64,000 bases of DNA from Prevotella sp. E9-3 (GTDB lineage Bacteria > Bacteroidota > Bacteroidia > Bacteroidales > Bacteroidaceae), in contig NZ_CP091786.1 in assembly GCF_022024015.1 (NCBI RefSeq), positions 1,860,001 to 1,924,000 of the forward strand, written 5' to 3'. Of the stretch, positions 33,353-42,405 are shown one piece after another. Positions within the stretch are counted from its first letter, which is position 1, and each line of letters opens with the position of its first letter. Made by a program: the position numbers and the translations under genes. A model generated the notes under the pieces. The model had not been told where the DNA came from and did no database searches. It saw nothing but the letters and a program-made list of their open reading frames with translations.

Positions 33353-36250
33353 ATGTGTAATCATAGCCATCAGGAGATTAATGTATATGGTGCTCGTGTT
33401 CACAATCTAAAGAACATAGATGTAACTATTCCAAGAGGCTCACTTACTGTTATTACGGGACTGAGTGGTAGTGGAAAATCATCATTGGCTTTCGATACCA
33501 TATTTGCTGAAGGGCAGCGCCGATACATAGAAACATTCTCAGCCTATGCACGTAACTTTTTAGGTGGAATGGAACGTCCGGATGTTGATAAGATTACAGG
33601 ACTTTCGCCAGTTATAAGCATTGAGCAGAAAACGACCAATAAGAATCCTCGTTCTACCGTTGGTACAACTACTGAGATTTACGACTATATGCGCCTGCTC
33701 TTTGCTCGTGCAGGACAAGCCTATAGTTACGTTACCGGCGAGCCAATGGTAAAATACACTGAGGAAAAAATCATAGAAATGATCATGAACGACTATGCGG
33801 GGCATAAACTCATAATCCTTGCTCCCATTGTAAGATCTCGTAAAGGTCATTATAGAGAATTATTTGAAAGCATGCGACGGAAAGGCTATCTAACAATGCG
33901 TGTAGATGGCGAGCTAATAGAGATTACGCGTGGCATGAAGGTGGATCGCTATAAGAATCACGATATTGAGGTTGTCATCGACAAGTTAAGTATTCCTGTT
34001 GAAAATGGAGATAAACAGGCACCAACAGACCGCTTGAAGAAATCTGTTTCGCTGGCAATGAAACAAGGTGAGGGACTTATCATGATACTTGACGCTTCTG
34101 CAACAGACGGCATGACATCTCCGAAGTTCTTTTCGAAGCGACTGATGTGTCCGACAACGGGCATCAGTTATAGCGACCCTGCACCAAACATTTTCTCATT
34201 CAATTCTCCACAAGGAGCATGCCCACGATGTAAAGGTCTTGGAAAGGTTAGCGAGATTGACTTAGAGAAAGTAATTCCTAACCGTAATCAAAGCATACAT
34301 GATGGAGGTATCATACCATTAGGCAAGTATAAAAACCAACTTATCTTCTGGCAAATAGATGCTATCTTGAAGAAATACGGCTGCGAGATTAAGACTCCAA
34401 TCAGGGATATTCCTGATGATGCAATGGCAGAAATCCTATATGGTTCTCTTCAAGATGTTCGTATCGACAAAAGTATCGTTCACACCTCAAGCGACTACTT
34501 TGTAAGTTTTGACGGTATAGTAAAATATCTTCGCGATATTATTGAATCAGACGATTCTGCAAGTGGACAGAAATGGGCTGATCAATTTATGGCCGAATGT
34601 ACCTGCCCTGAATGTCATGGCCAACGACTCAATCGTGAAGCGCTATCATATCGTATTTGGGACAAGAACATCGCAGAGTTATCTGCAATGGATATTAATG
34701 ATTTGCGTCAATGGATTGATGAGGTAGAGAAACATCTTACCAATCAGCAAAGCCAGATAGCCCAAGAAATTCTGAAAGAAATACGTACAAGAATCGACTT
34801 CCTGCTACAAGTAGGATTAGATTATTTGTCACTAAACCGTCAGTCTGCATCACTTTCAGGTGGTGAAAGTCAGCGTATTCGCCTTGCTACTCAGATTGGT
34901 TCCCAATTGGTCAATGTTCTATATATTCTTGATGAACCAAGCATCGGTCTTCATCAACGCGACAATGAACGACTCATTAAATCACTGAAACAACTCCGCG
35001 ATCTTGGCAATACGGTAATTGTAGTAGAACATGACAAAGACATGATGCTGGCTGCCGACTATATTATTGACATAGGTCCAAAGGCTGGACGTAAAGGTGG
35101 TGAAGTGGTTTTTCAGGGCACTCCTGAAGAGATGCTGAAAACGAATACTATCACAGCGCAATATTTGAATGGTACTCTGTCTTGTCATCCTACTTCAGAT
35201 GATGGATCAAATGACAAGAAGGGAACTGCTTCAACAAGAAGGCCAGGCAATGGTCTTTCCATAAAAATACATGGCTGTTCTGGTAACAACTTAAAACATA
35301 TTGACGCAACATTTCCTCTTGGAAAACTAACTGTAATTACTGGAGTAAGCGGATCAGGAAAATCAACTCTTATCAACGAGACGTTACAACCTCTCCTTTC
35401 TCAGCATTTTTACCGATCATTAAAACAGCCGATGCCATTTGATTCGGTGGAAGGATTGGAGAATATTGACAAGGTTGTTGATGTTGACCAGTCTCCTTTA
35501 GGAAGAACGCCACGTTCAAACCCTGCTACATACACAGGGGTATTCAGTGATATTCGTTCGCTTTTCGTAGGTCTTCCTGAAGCTAAGATACGCGGATACA
35601 AACCGGGAAGATTCTCGTTCAATGTTAAGGGTGGACGCTGTGAAACATGTGGAGGAAATGGATATAAGACAATAGAGATGAATTTCCTTCCTGATATCCA
35701 AGTACCTTGCGAGGAATGTCATGGTAAACGATATAACCGTGAAACTTTAGAGGTGCGATATAAAGGTAAGTCCATTGCGGATGTATTGGACATGACTATC
35801 AATCAGGCAGTAGATTTTTTTGAAAACCAGCCGGACATTTTACGAAAAATCAAAACTATTCAAGATGTTGGCCTTGGATACATTAAACTTGGTCAGCCAT
35901 CAACAACACTATCCGGCGGAGAAAGCCAAAGAGTAAAACTTGCAACAGAACTTTCCAAGCGAGATACTGGACGTACATTGTATATTCTTGACGAACCAAC
36001 TACAGGCTTACATTTTGAGGATATACGTATATTAATGAATGTACTCCACAAATTGGTGGATCGTGGTAATACTGTCATTGTCATCGAACACAACCTTGAT
36101 GTTATCTGTCAAGCCGATCATATCATAGACATGGGACCTGAAGGCGGACGTGGTGGCGGTACTATTCTCTGTGAAGGCACACCGGAGGAAGTTGCAAAAA
36201 GTAAAAAAGGATATACACCACGATTCTTAAAAGAATATACACTTTCATGA
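33353..36250 (+). CDS. uvrA: UvrABC excinuclease subunit A
   Basis: 965 residues, full length. Two ABC modules with Walker A GLSGSGKSS (about 35-43) and GVSGSGKST (about 664-672), two signature motifs LSGGESQRIRL and LSGGESQRVKL, and two DEP Walker B sites. Zinc modules are visible: CPRCKGLG with CPECHGQR in the first half, and CETCGGNG with CEECHGKR in the second. UvrA scans DNA for helix-distorting damage and loads UvrB in nucleotide excision repair. It lies 40 bp after the T9SS-sorted protein gene and is followed by a hairpin terminator. Bacteroidetes often carry two UvrA paralogues. This has the layout of the main one. Confidence 0.96.
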   Translation: MCNHSHQEINVYGARVHNLKNIDVTIPRGSLTVITGLSGSGKSSLAFDTIFAEGQRRYIETFSAYARNFLGGMERPDVDKITGLSPVISIEQKTTNKNPRSTVGTTTEIYDYMRLLFARAGQAYSYVTGEPMVKYTEEKIIEMIMNDYAGHKLIILAPIVRSRKGHYRELFESMRRKGYLTMRVDGELIEITRGMKVDRYKNHDIEVVIDKLSIPVENGDKQAPTDRLKKSVSLAMKQGEGLIMILDASATDGMTSPKFFSKRLMCPTTGISYSDPAPNIFSFNSPQGACPRCKGLGKVSEIDLEKVIPNRNQSIHDGGIIPLGKYKNQLIFWQIDAILKKYGCEIKTPIRDIPDDAMAEILYGSLQDVRIDKSIVHTSSDYFVSFDGIVKYLRDIIESDDSASGQKWADQFMAECTCPECHGQRLNREALSYRIWDKNIAELSAMDINDLRQWIDEVEKHLTNQQSQIAQEILKEIRTRIDFLLQVGLDYLSLNRQSASLSGGESQRIRLATQIGSQLVNVLYILDEPSIGLHQRDNERLIKSLKQLRDLGNTVIVVEHDKDMMLAADYIIDIGPKAGRKGGEVVFQGTPEEMLKTNTITAQYLNGTLSCHPTSDDGSNDKKGTASTRRPGNGLSIKIHGCSGNNLKHIDATFPLGKLTVITGVSGSGKSTLINETLQPLLSQHFYRSLKQPMPFDSVEGLENIDKVVDVDQSPLGRTPRSNPATYTGVFSDIRSLFVGLPEAKIRGYKPGRFSFNVKGGRCETCGGNGYKTIEMNFLPDIQVPCEECHGKRYNRETLEVRYKGKSIADVLDMTINQAVDFFENQPDILRKIKTIQDVGLGYIKLGQPSTTLSGGESQRVKLATELSKRDTGRTLYILDEPTTGLHFEDIRILMNVLHKLVDRGNTVIVIEHNLDVICQADHIIDMGPEGGRGGGTILCEGTPEEVAKSKKGYTPRFLKEYTLS

Positions 36251-36259
36251 TAACACCAT

Positions 36260-36290
36260 TGAAGAGAAAGTCTCTTCATTTTATTTTTAA
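36260..36290 (+). terminator. Terminator after uvrA
   Basis: TGAAGAGA (36260-36267) pairs with TCTCTTCA (36271-36278) around AAG, then TTTTATTTTT. Confidence 0.75.
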
Positions 36291-36301
36291 CAACTTAATT
36301 A

Positions 36302-38377
36302 ATGTACAAACCAAATTTTCAAAAGCGTGAAGTAATCGTCTTTCGCAGATTCCAGCGAAAAGGTTACTCTCTTTTCTCATGTTTGGGACGCGAAGTGCTA
36401 ATCTCAGTACTGAGCGTGGCTACACTTTCTTCTACGAAAGCTGCCACTATCAGCGATGAGACATGGCGCGTTGATTCTACCCAAACAACAAAAGAGATTT
36501 GGCTTGGTGATGTAGGTATCACCGGATCACGCGCCCCGCTGACTCAGAGTCAAGCGGTCAGAATGGTAACTGTACTGAGCCGTGAAGATATTCAGGCGGC
36601 GCCAGTACGAAGTATTAACGACCTTTTAAAAATGTCTGTAGGCGTTGACGTACGCCAAAGAGGAGCACTTGGTTCCCAGACAGACATTAGTGTGCGAGGT
36701 GGCACACAAGAACAAATCACGATTTTACTTAATGGTATCAATGTCTGTGATCCACAAACTGCCCATAATGTAATGGACCTTCCTGTGGAACTCAGCGAAG
36801 TTGTGCGTATTGAAGTTCTCGAAGGACCATCAGGACGAACATACGGAACTTCTTCACTTGTGGGTGCCATAAACATTGTGACACACCCAGAACGCCAAAG
36901 TAGTTTAGATGTTACCATGGAAGGTGGATCCTACGGTTATGCCAAAGCTGGGGTGAAAGCCAATGTAAAATCGGAAAGATGGAACAACCAGCTAAGTGGC
37001 AGTTACATGCGCAGTGATGGTTTCAGTCGTTCTAAGACAGGAACATTGAATACTGATTTCAGTGGTTCTAAAGGTTTCTACCAAGGAGAATACGACAATG
37101 ACAACGTACACTGTTCATGGCATTTGGGCATTACCGACAAAGGATGGGGCTCCAGCACTTTCTATGCATCACCCAAATGGCAAGCTGACGACCAATACGA
37201 ACACACAACAAAGCTGTTCTCTGCTCTACAGGCAGAAACAAAGCGTGGAATCATTCATTTCCGCCCTGCTGTTTACTGGAACCAGCATAATGATCGATAT
37301 GAGGGATATCGTGGACAAAGTGACAAAATGAAGTTCAACTATAACCGTTGTAATGTGTATGGTCTAAACTTGAACAGTTATTTTGACTGGATGTTGGGTC
37401 GTACTGCATTCGGAGCAGAACTTCGCAATGAAGACTTAGTGAGTGGTAACCTCGGCGAACCACTACCCTCCCCTCAACATATTGCAGGAACTGACCGTGA
37501 TTACACGTTGGGTATCAACCGTACAAATATGTCCGCTCACCTGGAACACAATATCCTATTGGAGGGTCTGACAATATCTGCTGGTTTTATAGCCACGAAA
37601 AGTACGCAGAGTAATATGGATTGGCAACTCTATCCAGGTATAGATATGAGTTACCGAATTGGTAAACATTCAAAAGTATTTGCCAGTTACAACTCATCTT
37701 TAAGACTACCTTCATTTACGGAGATGTATTATAAGCTTCAAGGATATGCTGCTGACCCTCATCTTAAGCCAGAAGAAATGAATGCATTAGAAGTTGGAAG
37801 TAGCTATAGTAATAACATTCTCCAAGCTAAAATGAGTATTTATCATCATCATGGCCGAAACATGATAGACTGGATAATGGATACCTCATTGGGACAAAAT
37901 GCAAGTTGGCAAAGCGTTAATCACACACGTATCAATTCGTATGGAGTTGAAACAAGTCTTGGAATTAGTCTAAAAACTCTTTGGCCTCATCAAAAGATTA
38001 TTAATTCCTGCGCACTATCTTATAGCTATATCAATCAGGATAAAAAGAATGAACCTGGAATAGTTTCACAATATGCCCTCGAGTATCTGAAACATAAGTT
38101 TACTGCAAATATGCAATTAACGCCTATTGAGCATCTTAGCTTAGGAATATATTATCGATGGCAAGATCGTGTGGGACAATACACAGACTTTACAGGACAA
38201 GTTCATAATTACAAGCCTTTTGGTTTAGTTGATGCAAGACTAGCATGGAAGACTCAGAAATATACAGTTTATACTGAGGCAAACAATCTTTTAAACAAAA
38301 AGAATTATGTAGATTATGGAAATGTTCCCCAACCAGGAATATGGATTATAGCTGGATGTAAAATAAATATCATTTAA
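36302..38377 (+). CDS. TonB-dependent outer-membrane receptor, BtuB-like
   Basis: 691 residues. The plug domain (about 75-190) shows DISVRGGTQEQITILLNGI and RIEVLEGPSGRTYGTSSLVGAINI. A 22-strand-type barrel follows, ending in a typical hydrophobic strand (IIAGCKINII). The size and absence of a carboxypeptidase-like N-terminal domain set it apart from SusC proteins and match BtuB or siderophore receptors. The N-terminus is unusual: about 20 basic residues with RRFQRKGYSLFSCLGREV precede the hydrophobic signal core, an extended signal region recalled in other Bacteroidetes receptors. A cobalamin role is only suggested by family. No cobalamin riboswitch fits in the 51-bp gap to uvrA. A terminator follows. 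Confidence 0.82.
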   Translation: MYKPNFQKREVIVFRRFQRKGYSLFSCLGREVLISVLSVATLSSTKAATISDETWRVDSTQTTKEIWLGDVGITGSRAPLTQSQAVRMVTVLSREDIQAAPVRSINDLLKMSVGVDVRQRGALGSQTDISVRGGTQEQITILLNGINVCDPQTAHNVMDLPVELSEVVRIEVLEGPSGRTYGTSSLVGAINIVTHPERQSSLDVTMEGGSYGYAKAGVKANVKSERWNNQLSGSYMRSDGFSRSKTGTLNTDFSGSKGFYQGEYDNDNVHCSWHLGITDKGWGSSTFYASPKWQADDQYEHTTKLFSALQAETKRGIIHFRPAVYWNQHNDRYEGYRGQSDKMKFNYNRCNVYGLNLNSYFDWMLGRTAFGAELRNEDLVSGNLGEPLPSPQHIAGTDRDYTLGINRTNMSAHLEHNILLEGLTISAGFIATKSTQSNMDWQLYPGIDMSYRIGKHSKVFASYNSSLRLPSFTEMYYKLQGYAADPHLKPEEMNALEVGSSYSNNILQAKMSIYHHHGRNMIDWIMDTSLGQNASWQSVNHTRINSYGVETSLGISLKTLWPHQKIINSCALSYSYINQDKKNEPGIVSQYALEYLKHKFTANMQLTPIEHLSLGIYYRWQDRVGQYTDFTGQVHNYKPFGLVDARLAWKTQKYTVYTEANNLLNKKNYVDYGNVPQPGIWIIAGCKINII

Positions 38378-38389
38378 CAAACAAATTCA

Positions 38390-38427
38390 AGGGGAACTAC
38401 TTTCGGGTTGTTCCCCTGATTTTTTTC
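38390..38427 (+). terminator. Terminator after the TonB receptor gene
   Basis: AGGGGAAC (38390-38397) pairs with GTTCCCCT (38410-38417), followed by GATTTTTTT. Confidence 0.8.
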
Positions 38428-38460
38428 ATTTCATTTTAATCAATATTCGAAAAATATAGT

Positions 38461-38468
38461 TAACTTTG
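38461..38468 (+). promoter_or_regulatory. -7 box of dnaB
   Basis: TAACTTTG, 25 bp before the dnaB ATG at 38493. The -33 region is AT-rich without a clear TTG. Confidence 0.6.
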
Positions 38469-38492
38469 CAGTCCTAAACAATTAAAAAGAAT

Positions 38493-40043
38493 ATGCCAGA
38501 ACCAAACAATGCGACCCCTCGGCGGCGGACAGCAAAGCCGAATATTGATAACACATATGGACACCTGCAACCTCAAGCTCTTGATATAGAAAAAGCCGTA
38601 TTAGGTGCACTTCTCATTGACAAAGATGCCTATGCAGTAGTGTGCGAGATGCTATTCCCAGAGAGTTTCTATGAACCGCGTAATCAGATGATATATGCAG
38701 CAATACGAGACTTGAGTATGGCAGAGCGCCCTGTAGATATGTTGACGGTTACCGACCAACTGGCAAAGAAAGGCGAATTAGAAAATATTGGAGGGCCAGG
38801 CTACATAGCTGAAATATCTTCTAAAGTTGCATCGAGTGCACACGTAGAGTATCATGCACGCATTATTGCACAAAAATTCTTGGCTCGTCAACTCATTTCA
38901 TTTGCAAGCGTAATTGAGACAAAAGCTTTCGACGAAACGATTGACGTTGACGAACTGATGCAAGAAGCAGAGGGGTCACTTTTTGAGTTGTCGCAAAAGA
39001 ACATGAAGAAGGATTATACACAGGTAGATCCTGTCATTAAGAATGCCATCGACATGATTAACAAAGCGGCAGCAAATAAAGATGGACTTACTGGTGTAAC
39101 AACTGGTTATCACAAACTGGATGATATGACGTCAGGGTGGCAAGCCAGTGATCTAGTCATCATTGCCGGACGACCAGCAATGGGTAAAACTTCATTTGCA
39201 CTATCATTAGCGAAAAACATTGCTTCAGACGCACACATTCCTATCGCTTTCTTCTCACTTGAGATGTCTAATGTTCAGTTGGTGAACCGTCTGATTTCGA
39301 ATGTATGTGAAATTCAGGGATCACATCTTCAAAGTGGACAGCTTCAGCCCGACGAATGGGACCGGCTGGATAAGAGAATTAACGGTCTGTATGGCGCTCC
39401 ACTCTACGTTGATGACACGCCAGGTCTGTCAGTCTTTGAACTTCGCACTAAAGCTCGACGACTTGTGCGTGAACATGGTGTAAAGATAATAATGATTGAC
39501 TACCTTCAGTTGATGAACGCCAACGGAATGCGTTTCTCATCACGCCAAGAAGAAGTTAGTACAATTTCACGTTCTTTAAAAGGTTTGGCAAAAGAATTAA
39601 ACATTCCTATTCTCGCATTGTCGCAGTTGAATCGTGGTGTAGAATCGCGTGAAGGATTAGAAGGAAAACGTCCGCAACTCAGCGACTTACGAGAATCCGG
39701 AGCTATTGAACAAGATGCTGATATGGTATTGTTTGTACACCGACCAGAATATTATCACATATATCAAGATGATAATGGACGTGACCTTCATGGTATGGCC
39801 CAGATTATTATTGCCAAACACAGAAAAGGTGCTACAGGCGATGTGCTCCTTACATTTCGTGGAGAATATACCCGATTTGAGAATCCTGAAGATACCCATA
39901 TTGCTAATAGAGCACCTGCCGATGGAGGGGAAATATTAGGTTCAAAAATTAATGGTATAGATGACCTTAATACTCCGATATCTGATTTTCAGAGTTTTGG
40001 AGAAGCGCCTATACCACCAATGACTGAAGGAACTCCGTTCTAG
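38493..40043 (+). CDS. dnaB: Replicative DNA helicase
   Basis: 516 residues. The N-terminal domain (about 25-135) starts PQALDIEKAVLGALLID, a DnaB hallmark. The RecA-like C-terminal ATPase domain has Walker A GRPAMGKTS (about 228-236), Walker B IIMIDYLQLM, and the arginine-rich LSQLNRGVESR and LSDLRESGAIEQDADM motifs. It unwinds DNA ahead of the replication fork as a hexameric ring. No intein is present. The 20-residue basic N-terminus (TPRRRTAKP) and the acidic C-terminal tail (about 470-516) are probably disordered. It has its own promoter. A weak AT-rich hairpin (40040-40055) with a T-run lies at the stop codon. Confidence 0.96.
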   Translation: MPEPNNATPRRRTAKPNIDNTYGHLQPQALDIEKAVLGALLIDKDAYAVVCEMLFPESFYEPRNQMIYAAIRDLSMAERPVDMLTVTDQLAKKGELENIGGPGYIAEISSKVASSAHVEYHARIIAQKFLARQLISFASVIETKAFDETIDVDELMQEAEGSLFELSQKNMKKDYTQVDPVIKNAIDMINKAAANKDGLTGVTTGYHKLDDMTSGWQASDLVIIAGRPAMGKTSFALSLAKNIASDAHIPIAFFSLEMSNVQLVNRLISNVCEIQGSHLQSGQLQPDEWDRLDKRINGLYGAPLYVDDTPGLSVFELRTKARRLVREHGVKIIMIDYLQLMNANGMRFSSRQEEVSTISRSLKGLAKELNIPILALSQLNRGVESREGLEGKRPQLSDLRESGAIEQDADMVLFVHRPEYYHIYQDDNGRDLHGMAQIIIAKHRKGATGDVLLTFRGEYTRFENPEDTHIANRAPADGGEILGSKINGIDDLNTPISDFQSFGEAPIPPMTEGTPF

Positions 40044-40136
40044 AAACAATTCTAGTTACGACTTTTTTTCTTGCTAAAATTCCTTAATGGGCTAAAAAGA
40101 ATACCCATTTTTAGGTAGTCTTTCGGGATTATTTAG

Positions 40137-40144
40137 TAATTTTG
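40137..40144 (+). promoter_or_regulatory. -7 box that fixes the start of the NifU-like gene
   Basis: TAATTTTG. The transcript would begin near 40151, so an in-frame start at 40142 is excluded and the ATG at 40193 is used. Confidence 0.6.
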
Positions 40145-40192
40145 CAACGCAAATTTGCTAATAGCAACATTTATTACACATATTTTTGTATT

Positions 40193-40894
40193 ATGATTTA
40201 TTCAAAGGAAGTAGAAAACATGTGTGTTGTGGCCAAAGGCCCCAACCACGGTCCTGCTCCTATCCCCGAAGAGGGAAAGTGGATTCAGGCCAAAGAGATT
40301 AAGGACATTTCGGGCTATACTCATGGTATTGGATGGTGTGCTCCTCAGCAGGGTGCCTGCAAACTGAGTCTGAACGTAAAAGACGGCGTTATTCAGGAAG
40401 CTCTTGTTGAGACTATCGGTTGTACAGGTATGACTCACTCTGCAGCTATGGCCAGCGAAATTCTGCCAGGCAAGACTATCCTTGAAGCTTTGAATACTGA
40501 CCTTGTTTGCGATGCAATTAACACTGCAATGCGCGAGTTATTCCTGCAGATTGTTTATGGACGCACACAGAGCGCTTTCTCAGAAGGCGGTTTGGTTATT
40601 GGTGCTGGCTTGGAAGATCTGGGTAAGGGTCTACGTTCTCAGACTGGTACTCTTTATGGCACCGTTGCCAAAGGTACACGTTATCTTGAGTTGACTGAGG
40701 GTTACATCACCAAGCAATTCCTTGACAAAGACAATCAGGTTTGCGGTTATGAGTACGTTCACCTGGGTAAGATGATGGAAGCCATTAAAGATGGTATGGA
40801 TGCCAACGAGGCTGTGAAGAAATTTACTGGCTCATACGGTCGTACAACTGCTGAGCAGGGTATTGTTAAGGCTATTGACCCACGTAAGGAGTAA
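40193..40894 (+). CDS. NifU-like iron-sulfur scaffold protein (partner of GGGtGRT protein)
   Basis: 233 residues from the ATG at 40193. The region about 45-135 resembles the NifU/IscU scaffold fold, with Cys49, Cys56, Cys77 and Cys106 as ligand candidates (GWCAPQQGAC, IGCTGMTHSA). The C-terminal 100 residues are less recognisable. Homologues in Bacteroidetes and Clostridia are annotated as iron-sulfur assembly scaffold proteins and lie next to a GGGtGRT protein, as here (53 bp downstream). Codon choice in this pair (many GGT, GCT, CGT, CTG codons) is more biased than in neighbours, suggesting high expression. It probably builds or carries an Fe-S cluster for an unknown client. Confidence 0.75.
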   Translation: MIYSKEVENMCVVAKGPNHGPAPIPEEGKWIQAKEIKDISGYTHGIGWCAPQQGACKLSLNVKDGVIQEALVETIGCTGMTHSAAMASEILPGKTILEALNTDLVCDAINTAMRELFLQIVYGRTQSAFSEGGLVIGAGLEDLGKGLRSQTGTLYGTVAKGTRYLELTEGYITKQFLDKDNQVCGYEYVHLGKMMEAIKDGMDANEAVKKFTGSYGRTTAEQGIVKAIDPRKE

Positions 40895-40947
40895 TTGAAA
40901 ATTGAGATTTGAAAATTAAAGATTAACAAGCAAAAAAGATTATTCCT

Positions 40948-41961
40948 ATGATAAGAAAAGTTTCATTCGAGAGTTATGAGCGTCGCATCAATCAGGTGCT
41001 GGCAGCTCTGAAGGAAAACGGCATCAATAGCATTGAAGAAGCTAATGAGATTTGCGAAAAGGCAGGTATTGATCCTTACCAGATGTGTGAAGAGACCCAG
41101 CGTATCTGCTTCGAGAACGCAAAATGGGCATACGTATGCGGTGCTGCTATCGCTATTAAGAAGGGTGTAAAGAGTGCTGCTGAGGCTGCCGAAGCTATCG
41201 GTATTGGTCTGCAGAGTTTCTGTATTCCTGGTTCTGTTGCTGACGACCGCAAGGTTGGTCTTGGCCATGGCAATCTAGCCGCTCGCCTGCTGCGCGAGGA
41301 GACAGAGTGCTTCGCATTCTTGGCCGGTCATGAGTCATTCGCTGCTGCTGAGGGTGCAATCAAAATTGCCGAGAAAGCAAATAAGGTTCGTAAAAAGCCT
41401 CTTCGAGTTATTCTGAATGGTCTTGGCAAAGACGCAGCTATGATTATCAGCCGCATCAACGGATTCACATATGTTCAGACACAGTTTGATTACTATACCG
41501 GTGAGGTAAAGGTTGTGAAGGAAGTTCCCTACTCTGACGGACCTCGCGCCAAGGTAAAGTGCTATGGTGCTGACGATGTTCGTGAAGGTGTTGCAATCCT
41601 TTGGAAGGAGAATGTTGACGTATCAATTACTGGTAACTCAACCAATCCAACACGTTTCCAGCATCCTGTAGCTGGTACTTATAAGAAGGAGCGTGTATTG
41701 GCTGGTAAGCCATACTTCTCAGTTGCTTCTGGTGGTGGTACCGGTCGTACACTTCACCCTGATAATATGGCAGCTGGTCCCGCATCATACGGTATGACTG
41801 ATACTCTGGGTCGTATGCACTCAGATGCTCAGTTTGCTGGTTCTTCATCAGTACCTGCACACGTAGAGATGATGGGCTTCCTTGGTATTGGTAACAACCC
41901 AATGGTTGGTGCTACAGTGTCAATTGCTGTAGAAATTGATCTTGCATTAAACAAGAAATAA
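40948..41961 (+). CDS. GGGtGRT family protein, function unknown
   Basis: 337 residues, soluble. The name-giving motif GGGTGRT is present (SVASGGGTGRTLHPDN, about 262-277). Residues about 1-60 are helical; about 90-120 hold GLGHGNLAARLLREET; about 145-165 hold VILNGLGKDAAMIISRING. The family is widespread in anaerobic Bacteroidetes and Firmicutes and linked to a NifU-like scaffold gene, but to my knowledge no function is established. The Gly-rich GGGtGRT loop suggests phosphate or nucleotide binding (inference). Codon usage suggests high expression. A strong terminator follows at 41983-42020, so the pair is a two-gene operon. Confidence 0.85.
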   Translation: MIRKVSFESYERRINQVLAALKENGINSIEEANEICEKAGIDPYQMCEETQRICFENAKWAYVCGAAIAIKKGVKSAAEAAEAIGIGLQSFCIPGSVADDRKVGLGHGNLAARLLREETECFAFLAGHESFAAAEGAIKIAEKANKVRKKPLRVILNGLGKDAAMIISRINGFTYVQTQFDYYTGEVKVVKEVPYSDGPRAKVKCYGADDVREGVAILWKENVDVSITGNSTNPTRFQHPVAGTYKKERVLAGKPYFSVASGGGTGRTLHPDNMAAGPASYGMTDTLGRMHSDAQFAGSSSVPAHVEMMGFLGIGNNPMVGATVSIAVEIDLALNKK

Positions 41962-41982
41962 ACATCAATATCAAATAAGTTT

Positions 41983-42020
41983 GGCCTCAAATTCTTAATG
42001 GATTTGGGGCCTTTATTTTG
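41983..42020 (+). terminator. Terminator after the GGGtGRT gene
   Basis: GGCCTCAAAT (41983-41992) pairs with ATTTGGGGCC (42002-42011) with one G-U pair, followed by TTTATTTTG. Confidence 0.8.
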
Positions 42021-42099
42021 AAGAATTATCGAAATTAAATTATTTTTTGTACCCAAATACAATGATTGTTGTATTAAAACAAATAACAAAACGACATAT

Positions 42100-42243
42100 A
42101 TGAATAGATTCAACAATATATCAGACGATTATCGACGGGATGAACTAATACGTGTAATTGAACATTCTGTAGAAAAATTAACCCTACAGGAACTAGAAGC
42201 ACTATATTATGATATGAGTACTAAAAACTATATCAACGATTAA
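42100..42243 (+). CDS. Small hypothetical protein (47 residues)
   Basis: ATG at 42100 to TAA at 42241-42243. The peptide starts MNRFNNISDDYRRDEL and ends YYDMSTKNYIND. It is charged and helical in pattern, with codon choice like a real gene and no signal or membrane segment. It ends 1 nt before the ATG of the FKBP-like remnant, so the two could once have been an operon. No family is recognised with confidence. It could be a conserved small protein or chance. Confidence 0.45.
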   Translation: MNRFNNISDDYRRDELIRVIEHSVEKLTLQELEALYYDMSTKNYIND

Positions 42244-42244
42244 C

Positions 42245-42405
42245 ATGAATAAAAAAGGAACACATAAAAGCCAACAAGGAATGGCTTGAAGCGAAAGCAA
42301 AAGAAGACGGAGTAAAAAAAATATCCAAAGGGATCTACTTCAAATTTTTACGTGAAGATATGTCGTTTTTAACGATAGCATCCGAGCCCTTTAGCTGTAG
42401 AGAGT
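42245..42405 (+). pseudogene. Truncated, frameshifted FKBP-type peptidyl-prolyl isomerase remnant
   Basis: From the ATG at 42245 the frame reads MNKK and then stops soon after. Shifting by one base after the A6 run (42251-42256) opens a frame with NKEWLEAKAKEDGV and then KKISKGIYFKFL, which resembles the N-terminal segment of Bacteroidetes FKBP-type isomerases. The frame runs to a TGA near 42405 without any FKBP catalytic core, and its end overlaps the convergent lipoprotein gene. A single extra A plus loss of the 3' end explains it. The family match is from memory of similar N-termini and needs a search. Confidence moderate. Confidence 0.45.

Noticed and set aside
36251..36301. Cobalamin riboswitch ahead of the BtuB-like receptor
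   Set aside because: The gap is only 51 bp and is mostly filled by the uvrA terminator. There is no room for a riboswitch.
40040..40066. Strong terminator after dnaB
   Set aside because: CTAGAA/TTCTAG is a short A/T-rich stem with the T-run some bases away. It is too weak to call as a feature.
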